From assembly GCA_019359285.1 (NCBI GenBank), contig JAHHHQ010000020.1, positions 248,001 to 312,000 on the forward strand: a stretch of DNA of 64,000 nucleotides. The letters run 5' to 3'. Source of the DNA: Nodosilinea sp. WJT8-NPBG4 (GTDB lineage Bacteria > Cyanobacteriota > Cyanobacteriia > Phormidesmidales > Phormidesmidaceae). This document shows positions 40,084 through 50,780 of this stretch, piece after piece; position 1 is the first letter of the stretch, and the number at the start of each line of letters is the position of its first letter. The translations under genes and the position numbers were made by a program. Under the pieces are notes generated by a model. It was not told the origin of the DNA. It saw nothing but the letters and a program-made list of their open reading frames with translations, and did not search any database.

Positions 40084-40849
40084 CCAGCCGTGCCCCAGTG
40101 CGCAAAATCTGCCCAGCCAGTACGGCGCTGCCGAAGCCGTTGTCAATGTTGACGACGCCAATGCCTGCTGCACATGAGTTGAGCATGGTTAGCAGGGCCG
40201 AGAGGCCATTGAAGCTGGCTCCGTAGCCAATGCTGGTAGGCACGGCAATGACAGGACAATCGGCTAAGCCGGCTACAACGCTAGGGAGTGCGCCCTCCAT
40301 TCCCGCCACAACAATCAGCACATCCATGTCACGGATCAAGTGGCGGTGGTGCAGCAGGCGGTGTAGCCCGGCTACCCCGACATCCCACAGACGCTTGACC
40401 GTAAACCCGCTCAATTCCGCGGTGACGGCAGCCTCTTCGGCCACGGGCAGGTCGGCGGTGCCTGCCGTCAGTACGCCAATGGTACCAGCGTGCTGAGCTG
40501 CCCAATCTGCGGGCACCAGGGCGCAAATGCGGGCCATATCGTAGTACCGCGCCGCCGGAATTTGCTGCTGCACCTGGGCGTAAACCTCAGGTTCGATGCG
40601 GGTGGCCATGACCACCGGATTGTGCTGATGCAGGCTGTGCATGATCTGCACAATCTGGCGAGGGGTTTTGCCTGGCCCCCAGATAACTTCTGGAAAGCCG
40701 GTACGCAGGGTGCGGTGGTGGTCGACCTTAGCAAAGTCGTCGACCGGTTCGAAGTCGAGGTACTTGAGCTGGTCAAAGGCAGCATCGGGGCTGAGCTGCC
40801 CCTGAGAAACGGCGTTGAGTAGACTTCGCAGGGCGTCGGGCTGGGTCAC
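40061..40849 (-). CDS. larB: Nickel-pincer cofactor biosynthesis protein LarB
   Basis: 262 residues. N-terminal segment FEPVDDFAKVDHHRTLRTGFPEVI, then a PurE-like domain with GVLTAGTADLPVAEEA, GVAGLHRLLHHRHLI, VAGMEGALPSVVAGLADCPV and PTSIGYGASFNGLSALLTML. LarB carboxylates nicotinic acid adenine dinucleotide in nickel-pincer cofactor synthesis. larC and larE are not adjacent. The last residues (GKGVDG) are in the repeat. ATG 40849. Confidence 0.96.
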   Translation of the reverse strand: MTQPDALRSLLNAVSQGQLSPDAAFDQLKYLDFEPVDDFAKVDHHRTLRTGFPEVIWGPGKTPRQIVQIMHSLHQHNPVVMATRIEPEVYAQVQQQIPAARYYDMARICALVPADWAAQHAGTIGVLTAGTADLPVAEEAAVTAELSGFTVKRLWDVGVAGLHRLLHHRHLIRDMDVLIVVAGMEGALPSVVAGLADCPVIAVPTSIGYGASFNGLSALLTMLNSCAAGIGVVNIDNGFGSAVLAGQILRTGARLGGKGVDG

Positions 40850-40989
40850 GGAGGCAGCAAAGACAGGATAATGGGCAAGGCCAGAAGACTCTGGAAAGAT
40901 TAGCCTAGACCATGCTGTTAAAAAAGGGGAGCGAAAAATGTCACAGGGTTGTCATACCTCGTCTACCTCGGTGACATATCAGGCCCCTA

Positions 40990-41056
40990 CATTAATTATT
41001 AATCGTTCACTCCTCAACACCCCAAGCGCCGGCGCTATTAGCGTCGGCGCTTTTTT
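40990..41056 (+). ncRNA. Yfr1-like small RNA candidate with terminator
   Basis: A gene-free plus-strand stretch has CACTCCTCAACACC (41009-41022), close to the single-stranded ACUCCUCACAC core of the cyanobacterial Yfr1 sRNA as I remember it but with one extra A. It is followed at once by a 13-bp stem with one mismatch (41024-41036 with 41040-41052) and TTTTTT, a classical terminator. An AT-rich palindrome (ATTAATTATTAAT, ~40991) precedes it and might be a -10 element or a weak 5' stem. Yfr1 has this layout of 5' stem, CU-rich stretch and 3' terminator and targets porin mRNAs in Prochlorococcus. The start is uncertain. Confidence 0.45.
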
Positions 41057-41192
41057 GCTTTGTGGCATCCGGAAAGTTGAGGGGCAATCTGTATTAACTG
41101 ATCAGGCCGTGAAACAATCCTTTGCCACCAGGCAGGCGGCGGGGCACCCTTAAGCGGGGCGGCAGTTGTCCTTAACCCTAGTTTTAATTCCT

Positions 41193-41555
41193 ATGAAACG
41201 GCATCTATATGCGATCGCCCTCACTAGCCTTGGCTTGGCCGCTCTAATTCAGCCCGCTAACGCTCGCCCTGAAATTGCCAGCGGTGACCAGCTGCTCGAC
41301 ACCGATGTGGCTGGCTGTCTGACGCGTGCCGACCAGCTGATTGACACCCTGGGGGTCGAGTCTGACCAGGGCGGCATCGATCGCACTGGCTACTTCGAAG
41401 ATGGCTCCTTTCGGGTGCTCTGCTACGGGGCTGGAGACACCAATAGCCTGGCGATCGTGTTTGCCACCCACGACCAGTCGGCGGAGGTGGCCGCTAACTT
41501 TATTCAAATGATGCTGGGCGAACTGTCGAAGGGCGAATCGTTGTCGCAACAGTAG
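41193..41555 (+). CDS. Exported small protein, function unknown
   Basis: 120 residues from ATG 41193; the longer frame uses a TTG. A signal peptide is clear: MKRHLYAIALTSLGLAALI, cleavage near PANA-RPE. The mature ~95 residues are acidic with two cysteines (C near 48 in VAGCLTRA and 77 in VLCYGAGD) that could form a disulfide. Small periplasmic proteins of this type occur in cyanobacteria; no named family recognised. Followed by a strong terminator. Confidence 0.7.
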   Translation: MKRHLYAIALTSLGLAALIQPANARPEIASGDQLLDTDVAGCLTRADQLIDTLGVESDQGGIDRTGYFEDGSFRVLCYGAGDTNSLAIVFATHDQSAEVAANFIQMMLGELSKGESLSQQ

Positions 41556-41573
41556 GCCGCAGAGACCCAAAAA

Positions 41574-41613
41574 GCCGACAGCTCCGCCTTTGCTGAGCTG
41601 TCGGCTTTTTTTT
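41574..41613 (+). terminator. Rho-independent terminator
   Basis: An 11-bp perfect stem (GCCGACAGCTC with GAGCTGTCGGC) is followed by eight T residues. It ends the small exported-protein gene and, with no T-run on the other side, seems plus-strand specific. Confidence 0.93.
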
Positions 41614-41669
41614 GGCGATCGCCCATGCTGCGATCGAGGAGATTGGGCAGGGTAAACTGCCCTGTGCCC

Positions 41670-42611
41670 CTACTCAGGAATCTTGGCGGCCTTGAGCATG
41701 TGGTAAGTAATCAGCAGCTGGGTCAGCGCCAGGGGATAGCTTTGCAGCGTTTCGCCCGTGGTGCCCACCACTTTGCCAATGTCGGTGTTGCCCTCAATGC
41801 TGCAAAACCGCCCCAGGTAGGGAACTTCGTTGCACAGAGTGCGCTCTAGCTCCTGCACGGGCTTTTCGGTGGCGTGACCGTCAATTTCGAGCACGTCTAC
41901 GGGCTTGCCCATGTCGCGATCGAGGCCCATGCGCACCGCGTCGCTCAGAGAACCGCCGTTTTTGTCTTCCAGCAGGTGAGTAAAGTCGGGGTGGGGAATG
42001 GTGGGCCGCATTACCAATCGCACGTTGAGCAGCAGTTCGTCACCGCTGCTGTTGCCATCCGGGGGGTAAAAGCTAACCACCACATCGGCCCACTGCCGCT
42101 GGGGGCGAATGAAGGCCTCAGAATCTTCTTCCCGCGCCTTGATTTGTTCAACTACTTCTTCGGGGGTGTAACCGCGCTTGCGGGTGTCGCGCTTGATTTT
42201 CCAGTTGGCGCGTAGGTCTTCGGGCGGGGCCAGATAGACTTTAACGTCGTAGGCATCGCGGCAGGCGCGGGTTGAGTAGCCCAGCAGCCCTTCGGCAATC
42301 ACAAAGCGCTTGGGCTCAATATACTCGGGGGCGTCAAACTCGCCAGTGGTGTGGTTGTAGATGGGCTTGAGAATGGGTTGCCCAGTGCGCAGCAGGCCCA
42401 GGTGCTGCTGAATGATGTCGATATAGTTGCAGTCGGGGTGCAGGGCCGAAATGCCCATTTCTTTGCGCTGTTTGCGATCGTAGCGATGGTAGTCGTCCGT
42501 GCAGATGATAGTAACGTCGTCTTCGCCTAAGATCTGCGCAATACCCCGCGACAGAGTGGTCTTACCCGCTGCGCTGTCACCCACAATGCCGAGGATTATC
42601 GGACGACTCAT
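41670..42611 (-). CDS. Phosphoribulokinase-family paralogue
   Basis: 313 residues. P-loop GIVGDSAAGKTTL (8-20), then IICTDDYHRYDRKQRKE and PIYNHTTGEFDAPEYIEP are the PRK/uridine-kinase family core. Compared with the Calvin-cycle PRK (GVAGDSGCGKST), the P-loop cysteine that joins the thioredoxin-regulated disulfide is Ala here (A15), while the second Cys (C37) is kept. It is also shorter and has a divergent C-terminal part (LLEDKNGGSLSDAVRMGLDR). Probably a second, non-redox-regulated PRK-like kinase seen in many cyanobacteria; the true substrate is not certain. ATG 42611. Confidence 0.88.
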   Translation of the reverse strand: MSRPIILGIVGDSAAGKTTLSRGIAQILGEDDVTIICTDDYHRYDRKQRKEMGISALHPDCNYIDIIQQHLGLLRTGQPILKPIYNHTTGEFDAPEYIEPKRFVIAEGLLGYSTRACRDAYDVKVYLAPPEDLRANWKIKRDTRKRGYTPEEVVEQIKAREEDSEAFIRPQRQWADVVVSFYPPDGNSSGDELLLNVRLVMRPTIPHPDFTHLLEDKNGGSLSDAVRMGLDRDMGKPVDVLEIDGHATEKPVQELERTLCNEVPYLGRFCSIEGNTDIGKVVGTTGETLQSYPLALTQLLITYHMLKAAKIPE

Positions 42612-42842
42612 AGATTTCTCCAGGGTTTTGCAACCAATAGTTTAGTTACCCCATTGTAGGAACCAGCGGGATCATCACCAAATATTTATTGCTCTGTGTA
42701 ATGGCCTTAGAACAATCGTGCGATCGCCCCTGCGGCAATCCCTAGCCTAGCCAAGCTTTCAAACGTTTGGAATTTGTAAGAATAGAATGGTGTCGCTGGC
42801 CGTCTTGTGGAGGCCACTAGTTAGCTCTGCGAGCCTAAGCCT

Positions 42843-45494
<2,652 letters not shown>

Positions 45495-45663
45495 TGGCCA
45501 AGGCTAATGCAACAGAAAGTTGATGTCTTGGTCGTGAGGTTCGTTGCGGCTGCGCAGGATCCGCTACCGAAGGTATGCGTTCGAGTAGCCTGCTGTTTCG
45601 TCCGCCCAGTTTGGATAAAATGCAGGGCATACTGACCCTAACCCGTAGTTCTCTGTAGGCAGC

Positions 45664-46296
45664 ATGGCGATTAAACCTATTCAGTACGAAACGCTGCTCT
45701 CGGTCTGTACCGACCACGAGGGGGCCTTGGAGTTGCTCAAGCACCATCGTCCCTACCTCGAGGCCGTGCCCAGCATGCGACGCCCTGATGAGAGCGTAAT
45801 CACGCTGCCGCTGCCGAACGTGCGCGTCCGTGACGGGGTGCACCTCAATCCCCACAGCCAAAGCATTGCGCCTGGATCCGTAGTGACGCTGCCCTGCGAT
45901 GTCGCTTTGCTAATGTGCGATCCCGAGTGGAAGATCAAGACTGGGGTTGAAATATTTGTCTACATTCACCGCCCCCAAGAAGACTTTTCAGATTTGCTGA
46001 TGCGCTGGCGGCACACGCAGATTTTGGTCGAGCGCGGCTACGAGTGGCTGCTGCCCCAGCGCTATGAGCACCTGCTTAGTGACGGCACCGACAAGACTCT
46101 GCCCTTGTTTGTGGTGTTTCCTGAAACGCCAGGGCACATTCTCCGGGGCCTGCGAGGAGCCGGTTTGCCCACCGTGCTACTCTCCTCCGATGCTGAGGCT
46201 GAACTGGTTGGGGAAGAGCCCAGCACCCTCGACATTGGCGACATTCCCGAGCTAGACGACATCGACACCAGCGCCCTAGAATCCCCCGATGAGTAA
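45664..46296 (+). CDS. Conserved hypothetical protein
   Basis: 210 residues, ATG 45664. No transmembrane span or known motif. Beta-rich middle (VVTLPCDVALLMCDPEWKIK and VEIFVYIHRP), then a C-terminal acidic tail (DIGDIPELDDIDTSALESPD). Its stop overlaps the start of the GT39 gene by 8 bases, so the two are translationally coupled; it might assist the glycosyltransferase, but that is an inference from overlap only. Confidence 0.75.
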   Translation: MAIKPIQYETLLSVCTDHEGALELLKHHRPYLEAVPSMRRPDESVITLPLPNVRVRDGVHLNPHSQSIAPGSVVTLPCDVALLMCDPEWKIKTGVEIFVYIHRPQEDFSDLLMRWRHTQILVERGYEWLLPQRYEHLLSDGTDKTLPLFVVFPETPGHILRGLRGAGLPTVLLSSDAEAELVGEEPSTLDIGDIPELDDIDTSALESPDE

Positions 46297-47869
46297 GCAT
46301 TGGGGACTCTTTCAGTCTCCGGTGTGGACTTGGGGACGCTGGTTTTTGCTGGGGTTTTTGGCCCTGCGGTTGGTGTTTTGGCTGACAGCCTTCCCTAACC
46401 CCGACGAAGCTTACTACTGGCTGTGGGGCCAACGACCGAGCTTTTCGTACTACGACCACCCGCCTTTTCACGCTTGGGTTCAGGGGGTGTTTGCCGCAGG
46501 GCTAGGGCGCTCTGCGGTGGTTCTGCGCTTGCCTAACCTGGTCAGCAGCGGGGTGTTAGGATTCACGGTCTACCACATCTGTCGCTACCTCTACGGCGAC
46601 CAGGCCAGGGATCGGTTCTGGCTGGTCATCCTGCTGGGGCTGTCATCGCCCTTATTTTTTTGGTATTTGGGGCTGGCCTGGCACGACCACTGGCTAGTGA
46701 CCTTGGCTGTTGTCAGCAGCTTTCTATTCGTTCGCTATGTGGATAGCGTGGTTGAGAATCCCAGCCAGGGCAGCGGGCGGGATCTCTACGGTGCCGCTAT
46801 TTTTCTCGGCCTGGCCGGGCTATGCAAGTACAACGCGGTGTTTGTCGGGCTGGGATTTTTGGCGATGATTTTGGCCGATCGGCAGCGGTGGTCAGTGCTA
46901 CGCGATCGCCGCCTCTACCTGGCTCTAGGTCTACTCTTGCTAGTGCTCTCGCCGATTCTGCTGTGGAATGTTCAGCACGACTTCTTTTCGTTTCGGTTTT
47001 ACCGCGATCGCACTGCCGGAGGTGGGCTAAACCTCAACCTGCTTCAGCCCGTAGTATTTTTGGCCCTATGTGGTCTCATTCTCGGCCCCATTCAGTCCTG
47101 GAGCATTATTCGACTGCTCAGGCAGCGGGGGCAGACGGCCATGGCCCGTGCCTCCTGCTACCCAGCTTTGGCGCTGTGGATCTTTAGTCTTTCCACTGCG
47201 GCTTTTACAGCCTTGTCCACTGTGTCAGTCGCGCTGTTTTATTGGAATATCTTGGCCTATCCGCTGCTGTTTCCGCTGCTGAGCGAGCAGTTTTACCGAC
47301 CTCAGTGGTCAAAGCCAGTACGGGCCAGGCAACTGGCGATCGCCCAAGGCTTGGGCCTGTTTGCCGCCACAGCCCTAGTTGCCTACTACACCGTGATCCC
47401 ATTTGGTACGTTCTTTGGCTCAGTGGATCCCGATGGTGCGGCGCTCTTTGGCTGGCCCCAGGTTGCTCAAGCCGTAGCGACCCAAGCCGACGATCTCGAC
47501 GATCCTCTGCTACTCACTACCGACTACCGCTCGGCCTCGGCCCTGGCTTATGCTCTCAACAACCCTGACGTGTTGGCCATCTCAGGCCGGCTCGATCAGT
47601 TTGACTTTTGGTACAATGCCCCCGACCTAGAGGGACGCGATGCAGTGCTACTGGGCGAAACCTGGCACCCTATTTGTCCCACCCACTTAGCCATGTTCGA
47701 TCGCGTAGACCCGCCAGAAACTTTAGAAGTGCACCGATTTGGCCAGGTGCTGCAAACCTATGAAATGGTGCGGGGCTATGGCTTTAGGGCTGGGCCAGAG
47801 GGCTATCCGTTGACCTCAGACTATCCTCTAGCGTTTACCAGTAATGGGGAGCAGTGCCTGCCAGAGTAA
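46289..47869 (+). CDS. GT39-type membrane glycosyltransferase (ArnT/PMT-like)
   Basis: 526 residues. About ten membrane helices. The catalytic-loop signature after helix 1 is NPDEAYYWLWGQRPSFSYYD, with the acidic pair D39-E40, as in dolichyl/polyprenyl-phosphate-sugar transferases of family GT39. The following HPPFHAWVQGVFAAGLGRS is also typical. It transfers a sugar from a polyprenyl carrier to a lipid or protein on the outer side of the membrane; the acceptor is not known. Starts 8 bp inside the preceding gene. Confidence 0.92.
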   Translation: MSKHWGLFQSPVWTWGRWFLLGFLALRLVFWLTAFPNPDEAYYWLWGQRPSFSYYDHPPFHAWVQGVFAAGLGRSAVVLRLPNLVSSGVLGFTVYHICRYLYGDQARDRFWLVILLGLSSPLFFWYLGLAWHDHWLVTLAVVSSFLFVRYVDSVVENPSQGSGRDLYGAAIFLGLAGLCKYNAVFVGLGFLAMILADRQRWSVLRDRRLYLALGLLLLVLSPILLWNVQHDFFSFRFYRDRTAGGGLNLNLLQPVVFLALCGLILGPIQSWSIIRLLRQRGQTAMARASCYPALALWIFSLSTAAFTALSTVSVALFYWNILAYPLLFPLLSEQFYRPQWSKPVRARQLAIAQGLGLFAATALVAYYTVIPFGTFFGSVDPDGAALFGWPQVAQAVATQADDLDDPLLLTTDYRSASALAYALNNPDVLAISGRLDQFDFWYNAPDLEGRDAVLLGETWHPICPTHLAMFDRVDPPETLEVHRFGQVLQTYEMVRGYGFRAGPEGYPLTSDYPLAFTSNGEQCLPE

Positions 47870-47965
47870 ACCGGGAGCCGTGCCCTCACCTTGCTCCCTA
47901 AGTTCTTACCAAAACATCTGGGCAAATCCCCTGTACCCCTTCCCCGGTGCGCGATTAGCCTACGC

Positions 47966-47996
47966 TTGTCTCAATGCCGCCACAATCCGCTAGAAT
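47966..47996 (+). promoter_or_regulatory. Candidate sigma70-type promoter of the rimP operon
   Basis: TTGTCT (47966-47971) and TAGAAT (47991-47996) with a 19-bp spacer, slightly long. A transcript starting near 48003 would carry the leader hairpins below and the rimP-nusA-ylxR-infB genes. Confidence 0.4.
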
Positions 47997-48007
47997 GGGG
48001 AAGCTCA

Positions 48008-48071
48008 AGCCCCCGGGTTTGGGCTCCTTTAGCAGCAATGTTTTGGGAGGTGGGTCGAGGCCCACTTTTTT
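48008..48071 (+). promoter_or_regulatory. Leader with terminator-like hairpin before rimP (possible attenuator)
   Basis: Two hairpins lie in the leader: AGCCC/GGGCT (48008-48025), and GTGGG (48050-48054) with CCCAC (48061-48065) followed directly by TTTTTT (48066-48071). The second looks like an intrinsic terminator only ~24 bp before the rimP start. Premature termination there could be relieved by an antiterminating factor; autoregulation of this operon by NusA is known in E. coli, but the mechanism here is an inference. Confidence 0.5.
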
Positions 48072-48094
48072 ATTGGCATTCTTTCGCGGGTTAA

Positions 48095-48565
48095 ATGGTA
48101 CATCCCCTTATTCCCCAGGTGCTTGAGTTGGTGGCCCCTGTTGCCCAAGAGCTAGGGCTAGAAGTGGTTGAAGCGGTTTTTCATACCAACCAGTCTCCTC
48201 CAGTGCTACGCATCGACGTGCGCAGTCTAGAAAACGAAGACACTAGCCTGGAGGACTGCGAAAGAATGAGCCAGGCCCTCGAACCCGTACTCGATACCAG
48301 CGATATCATTCCCGATGCCTACGTGCTGGAAGTGTCAAGTCCAGGCGTCTCTGCTGCCCTCGAAACCGATCGCGACTTTGTGGTGTTTAAGGGGTTTATG
48401 GTCGAAGTCGCCCTAACTGAGGCGCACAAGGGCAAAAAACAGTGGGTGGGCCAGCTAGTGCGCCGCGACGATGAGGCCGTGGTGCTCAGCCAAAAAGGAA
48501 AATCCATTTCCCTTCCTCGCAACCTCGTACAGACAGTGGAGTTGAGCGACCAAAGCCCCGATTAA
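48095..48565 (+). CDS. rimP: Ribosome maturation factor RimP
   Basis: 156 residues. 30S subunit maturation factor. Typical start (VLELVAPVAQELGLEVVEAV), then DVRSLENEDTSLEDCERMSQ and YVLEVSSPGVSAALETDRDF. First gene of the rimP-nusA-ylxR-infB operon; nusA begins 81 bp downstream. ATG 48095. Confidence 0.95.
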   Translation: MVHPLIPQVLELVAPVAQELGLEVVEAVFHTNQSPPVLRIDVRSLENEDTSLEDCERMSQALEPVLDTSDIIPDAYVLEVSSPGVSAALETDRDFVVFKGFMVEVALTEAHKGKKQWVGQLVRRDDEAVVLSQKGKSISLPRNLVQTVELSDQSPD

Positions 48566-48645
48566 GGGGCAACTCGCTGCGTTTAGGTTTTGCGATCGTC
48601 ACAGATTTATTGCTTAGAAGAATTATTGTCCAGAGGTGAGTGGTT

Positions 48646-50148
48646 ATGTCGTTAGTAAGTCTGCCCAATCTGCAGGAAATGATTGATGTCATTAGCCGCG
48701 AGCGCAACCTGCCTAAGCACGCGGTTGAAAATGCCCTGCGAGAGGCTCTGCTCAAGGGCTACGAGCGCTATCGCCGCACCCGCGAAATCGACACCCACTT
48801 CGACGAAGAATACTTCGATAACTTTGACATCGAGCTAGATGTCGACGACTACGACGACCAAGGCTTTCGGGTGTTGGCCACCAAAACCATTGTTGACGAA
48901 GTCACTAGCCAAGATCACGAAATCTCCCTGTCAGAAGTGCGCGAAGTCGCTCCTGAGGCCCAAGCTGGTGACACCGTGGTGCTTGATGTCACCCCCGACC
49001 AGCGCGACTTTGGCCGCATGGCCGCCATTCAAACCAAGCAGGTGCTGGCTCAAAAGCTGCGCGACCAGCAGCGCAAGCTGGTACAAGAAGAATTCCAAGA
49101 CCTCGAAGGCAGCATTCTCTCAGCGCGGGTGCTGCGGTTTGAGCGCCAGTCGGTGATTATGGCGGTTGTCAGCGGTGTAGGCCAGCCCGAGGTTGAGGCT
49201 GAGCTACTCAAGCGCGATCAGCTTCCCAACGACAACTACCGGGCTAACGCCACCTTCCGCGTGGCGCTCAAAAAAGTTTCCGAAGGCTCTCACCGTGGCC
49301 CGCAGCTGCTGGTGTCGCGGGCCGACGCGGCGCTGGTGGTCGAGCTATTTACCAACGAAGTGCCCGAAATTGAGGATGAAATCGTCCGCATTGTGGCCGT
49401 CGCACGGGAGGCAAACCCCCCGTCGCGCTCCGTTGGCCCCCGCACCAAGATCGCTGTGGACACTCTTGAACGAGATGTGGATCCAGTGGGTGCCTGTATT
49501 GGTGCCCGGGGATCGCGCATTCAGGTGGTGGTCAACGAGCTGCGGGGTGAGAAAATTGACGTCATTCGCTGGTCGCCTGACCCAGCCACCTACATCTCTA
49601 ACGCGCTAAGCCCTGCCCGTGTGGACGAGGTGCGCCTGGTTAACCCCGACGATCGCCAAGCCCACGTGCTAGTGCCCGAAGACCAGCTCAGTTTGGCGAT
49701 CGGCAAAGAGGGCCAAAACGTTCGCCTAGCGGCCCGTCTCACTGGCTGGAAGATCGACATCAAAGACTCGGGCAAGTATGACTACGATGAGGAAGATCGC
49801 AAGATTGCCGAAATAGCGGCTGCTCGCGAGGAGGCCGCCCGCGAAGCCGCAGAGTTGGCAGCGGAGGAAGCTGAGGCAGCAGAATGGAAAGCGAAGGCGG
49901 CGGCAGAATGGGCAGCGGCTGAGGCTAGAGCAGCGGGCCTAGAGGTCGATGAAGCACCCTTTGAGGAGGATGAATTAGAGGCTGCACCTCTCTCCGATGC
50001 TGAGTATGACGCCGACGCTCCAGAGTCCGCTGCTGAAGAGCCCGAGTTTGAAGAACCTATGGCTGAGGCGACTGAACTAGCCACCGACTTTGAAGAGGAA
50101 GAACCCCTGGCAGACGAAAGCCCAGCGGCGATCGCAGAGGAGGAATAA
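48646..50148 (+). CDS. nusA: Transcription termination/antitermination factor NusA
   Basis: 500 residues from ATG 48646, chosen because AGGTGAG lies 8 nt upstream; a GTG two codons earlier is possible. Order: N-terminal RNAP-binding domain (RERNLPKHAVENALREALLK), S1 domain (GSILSARVLRFERQSVIMAV), KH1/KH2 (RTKIAVDTLERDVDPVGACI; LSLAIGKEGQNVRLAARLTG). The final ~110 residues are an Ala/Glu-rich acidic tail (AAREEAAREAAELAAEEAEA) in place of the usual acidic repeats, as in other cyanobacteria. Confidence 0.97.
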   Translation: MSLVSLPNLQEMIDVISRERNLPKHAVENALREALLKGYERYRRTREIDTHFDEEYFDNFDIELDVDDYDDQGFRVLATKTIVDEVTSQDHEISLSEVREVAPEAQAGDTVVLDVTPDQRDFGRMAAIQTKQVLAQKLRDQQRKLVQEEFQDLEGSILSARVLRFERQSVIMAVVSGVGQPEVEAELLKRDQLPNDNYRANATFRVALKKVSEGSHRGPQLLVSRADAALVVELFTNEVPEIEDEIVRIVAVAREANPPSRSVGPRTKIAVDTLERDVDPVGACIGARGSRIQVVVNELRGEKIDVIRWSPDPATYISNALSPARVDEVRLVNPDDRQAHVLVPEDQLSLAIGKEGQNVRLAARLTGWKIDIKDSGKYDYDEEDRKIAEIAAAREEAAREAAELAAEEAEAAEWKAKAAAEWAAAEARAAGLEVDEAPFEEDELEAAPLSDAEYDADAPESAAEEPEFEEPMAEATELATDFEEEEPLADESPAAIAEEE

Positions 50149-50167
50149 GTTCTGGAGAAAGCTTCCC

Positions 50168-50467
50168 ATGCAGCCCAACTATCGACGCTGTGTCAGCTGT
50201 CGGCGAGTCGCTCCTAAGGCCGATTTTTGGCGAGTGGTGCGGGTTTATCCGGACCGAGTTGTGCGTCTCGGCACCGGGATGGGGCGATCGGCTTATCTCT
50301 GCCCCCAAGCCGACTGCCTGCGCCAGGCTCAGAAAAAAAGTCGACTGGGGCGGGCTTTAAAAGTTAACGTACCAGAGGAAGTTTACCAAAGCCTGTGGAG
50401 CCAGCTAGAGGGCAAAACGGCTAGTTCCGTTGTTGTCCAACAGCCTTTGCCCGGTCGGCAGGCCTAA
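50168..50467 (+). CDS. ylxR: YlxR/RnpM family RNA-binding protein
   Basis: 99 residues from ATG 50168; the longer frame begins at another codon within nusA and was not used. MQPNYRRCVSCRRVAPKADF contains the family's CxxC, and GRSAYLCPQADCLRQAQKK matches. RnpM (YlxR) binds RNase P RNA in Bacillus subtilis. It lies 19 bp after nusA in the usual operon position. 306-313 bp follow before infB. Confidence 0.93.
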   Translation: MQPNYRRCVSCRRVAPKADFWRVVRVYPDRVVRLGTGMGRSAYLCPQADCLRQAQKKSRLGRALKVNVPEEVYQSLWSQLEGKTASSVVVQQPLPGRQA

Positions 50468-50780
50468 GCAGAGAGCGTTGAGGGGAAAAAGTGCCGTCAG
50501 GAGGCTTAACCAAAAATTTTTGCAACTGAATCGTCTCTAGACGCGATCCCTCTGAGATTCTGTTCATTGGGGAAGCAACTGATTACACTCATAGTATGGG
50601 TATCTGACTGGCCCCCCTAGGGCGTCAGTAAACTTGCTTGAGGTCCCATGTCCACCTAGCCTTGGTTTACAATGCCATGTTAGGGCTAACGTATTCGTCA
50701 GAATGGTTTGATGTCGTTTTGTTGGACGAAGCAGGTTGGTTTATGTAAGTAACAAGCTTGACTAGCGTAGGGAGATGTGG
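50468..50780. other. ylxR-infB intergenic region
   Basis: 313 bp without a gene. It may hold a separate infB promoter: AT-rich blocks lie near 50505-50530 and 50700-50745, and the last bases (TAGGGAGATGTGG) give the infB Shine-Dalgarno. No tRNA or clear hairpin terminator was seen. Confidence 0.4.

Noticed and set aside
40938..41153. 71-residue ORF between larB and the exported protein gene
   Set aside because: It runs through the terminator stem of the sRNA candidate and has no recognisable domain; the RNA explanation fits better.
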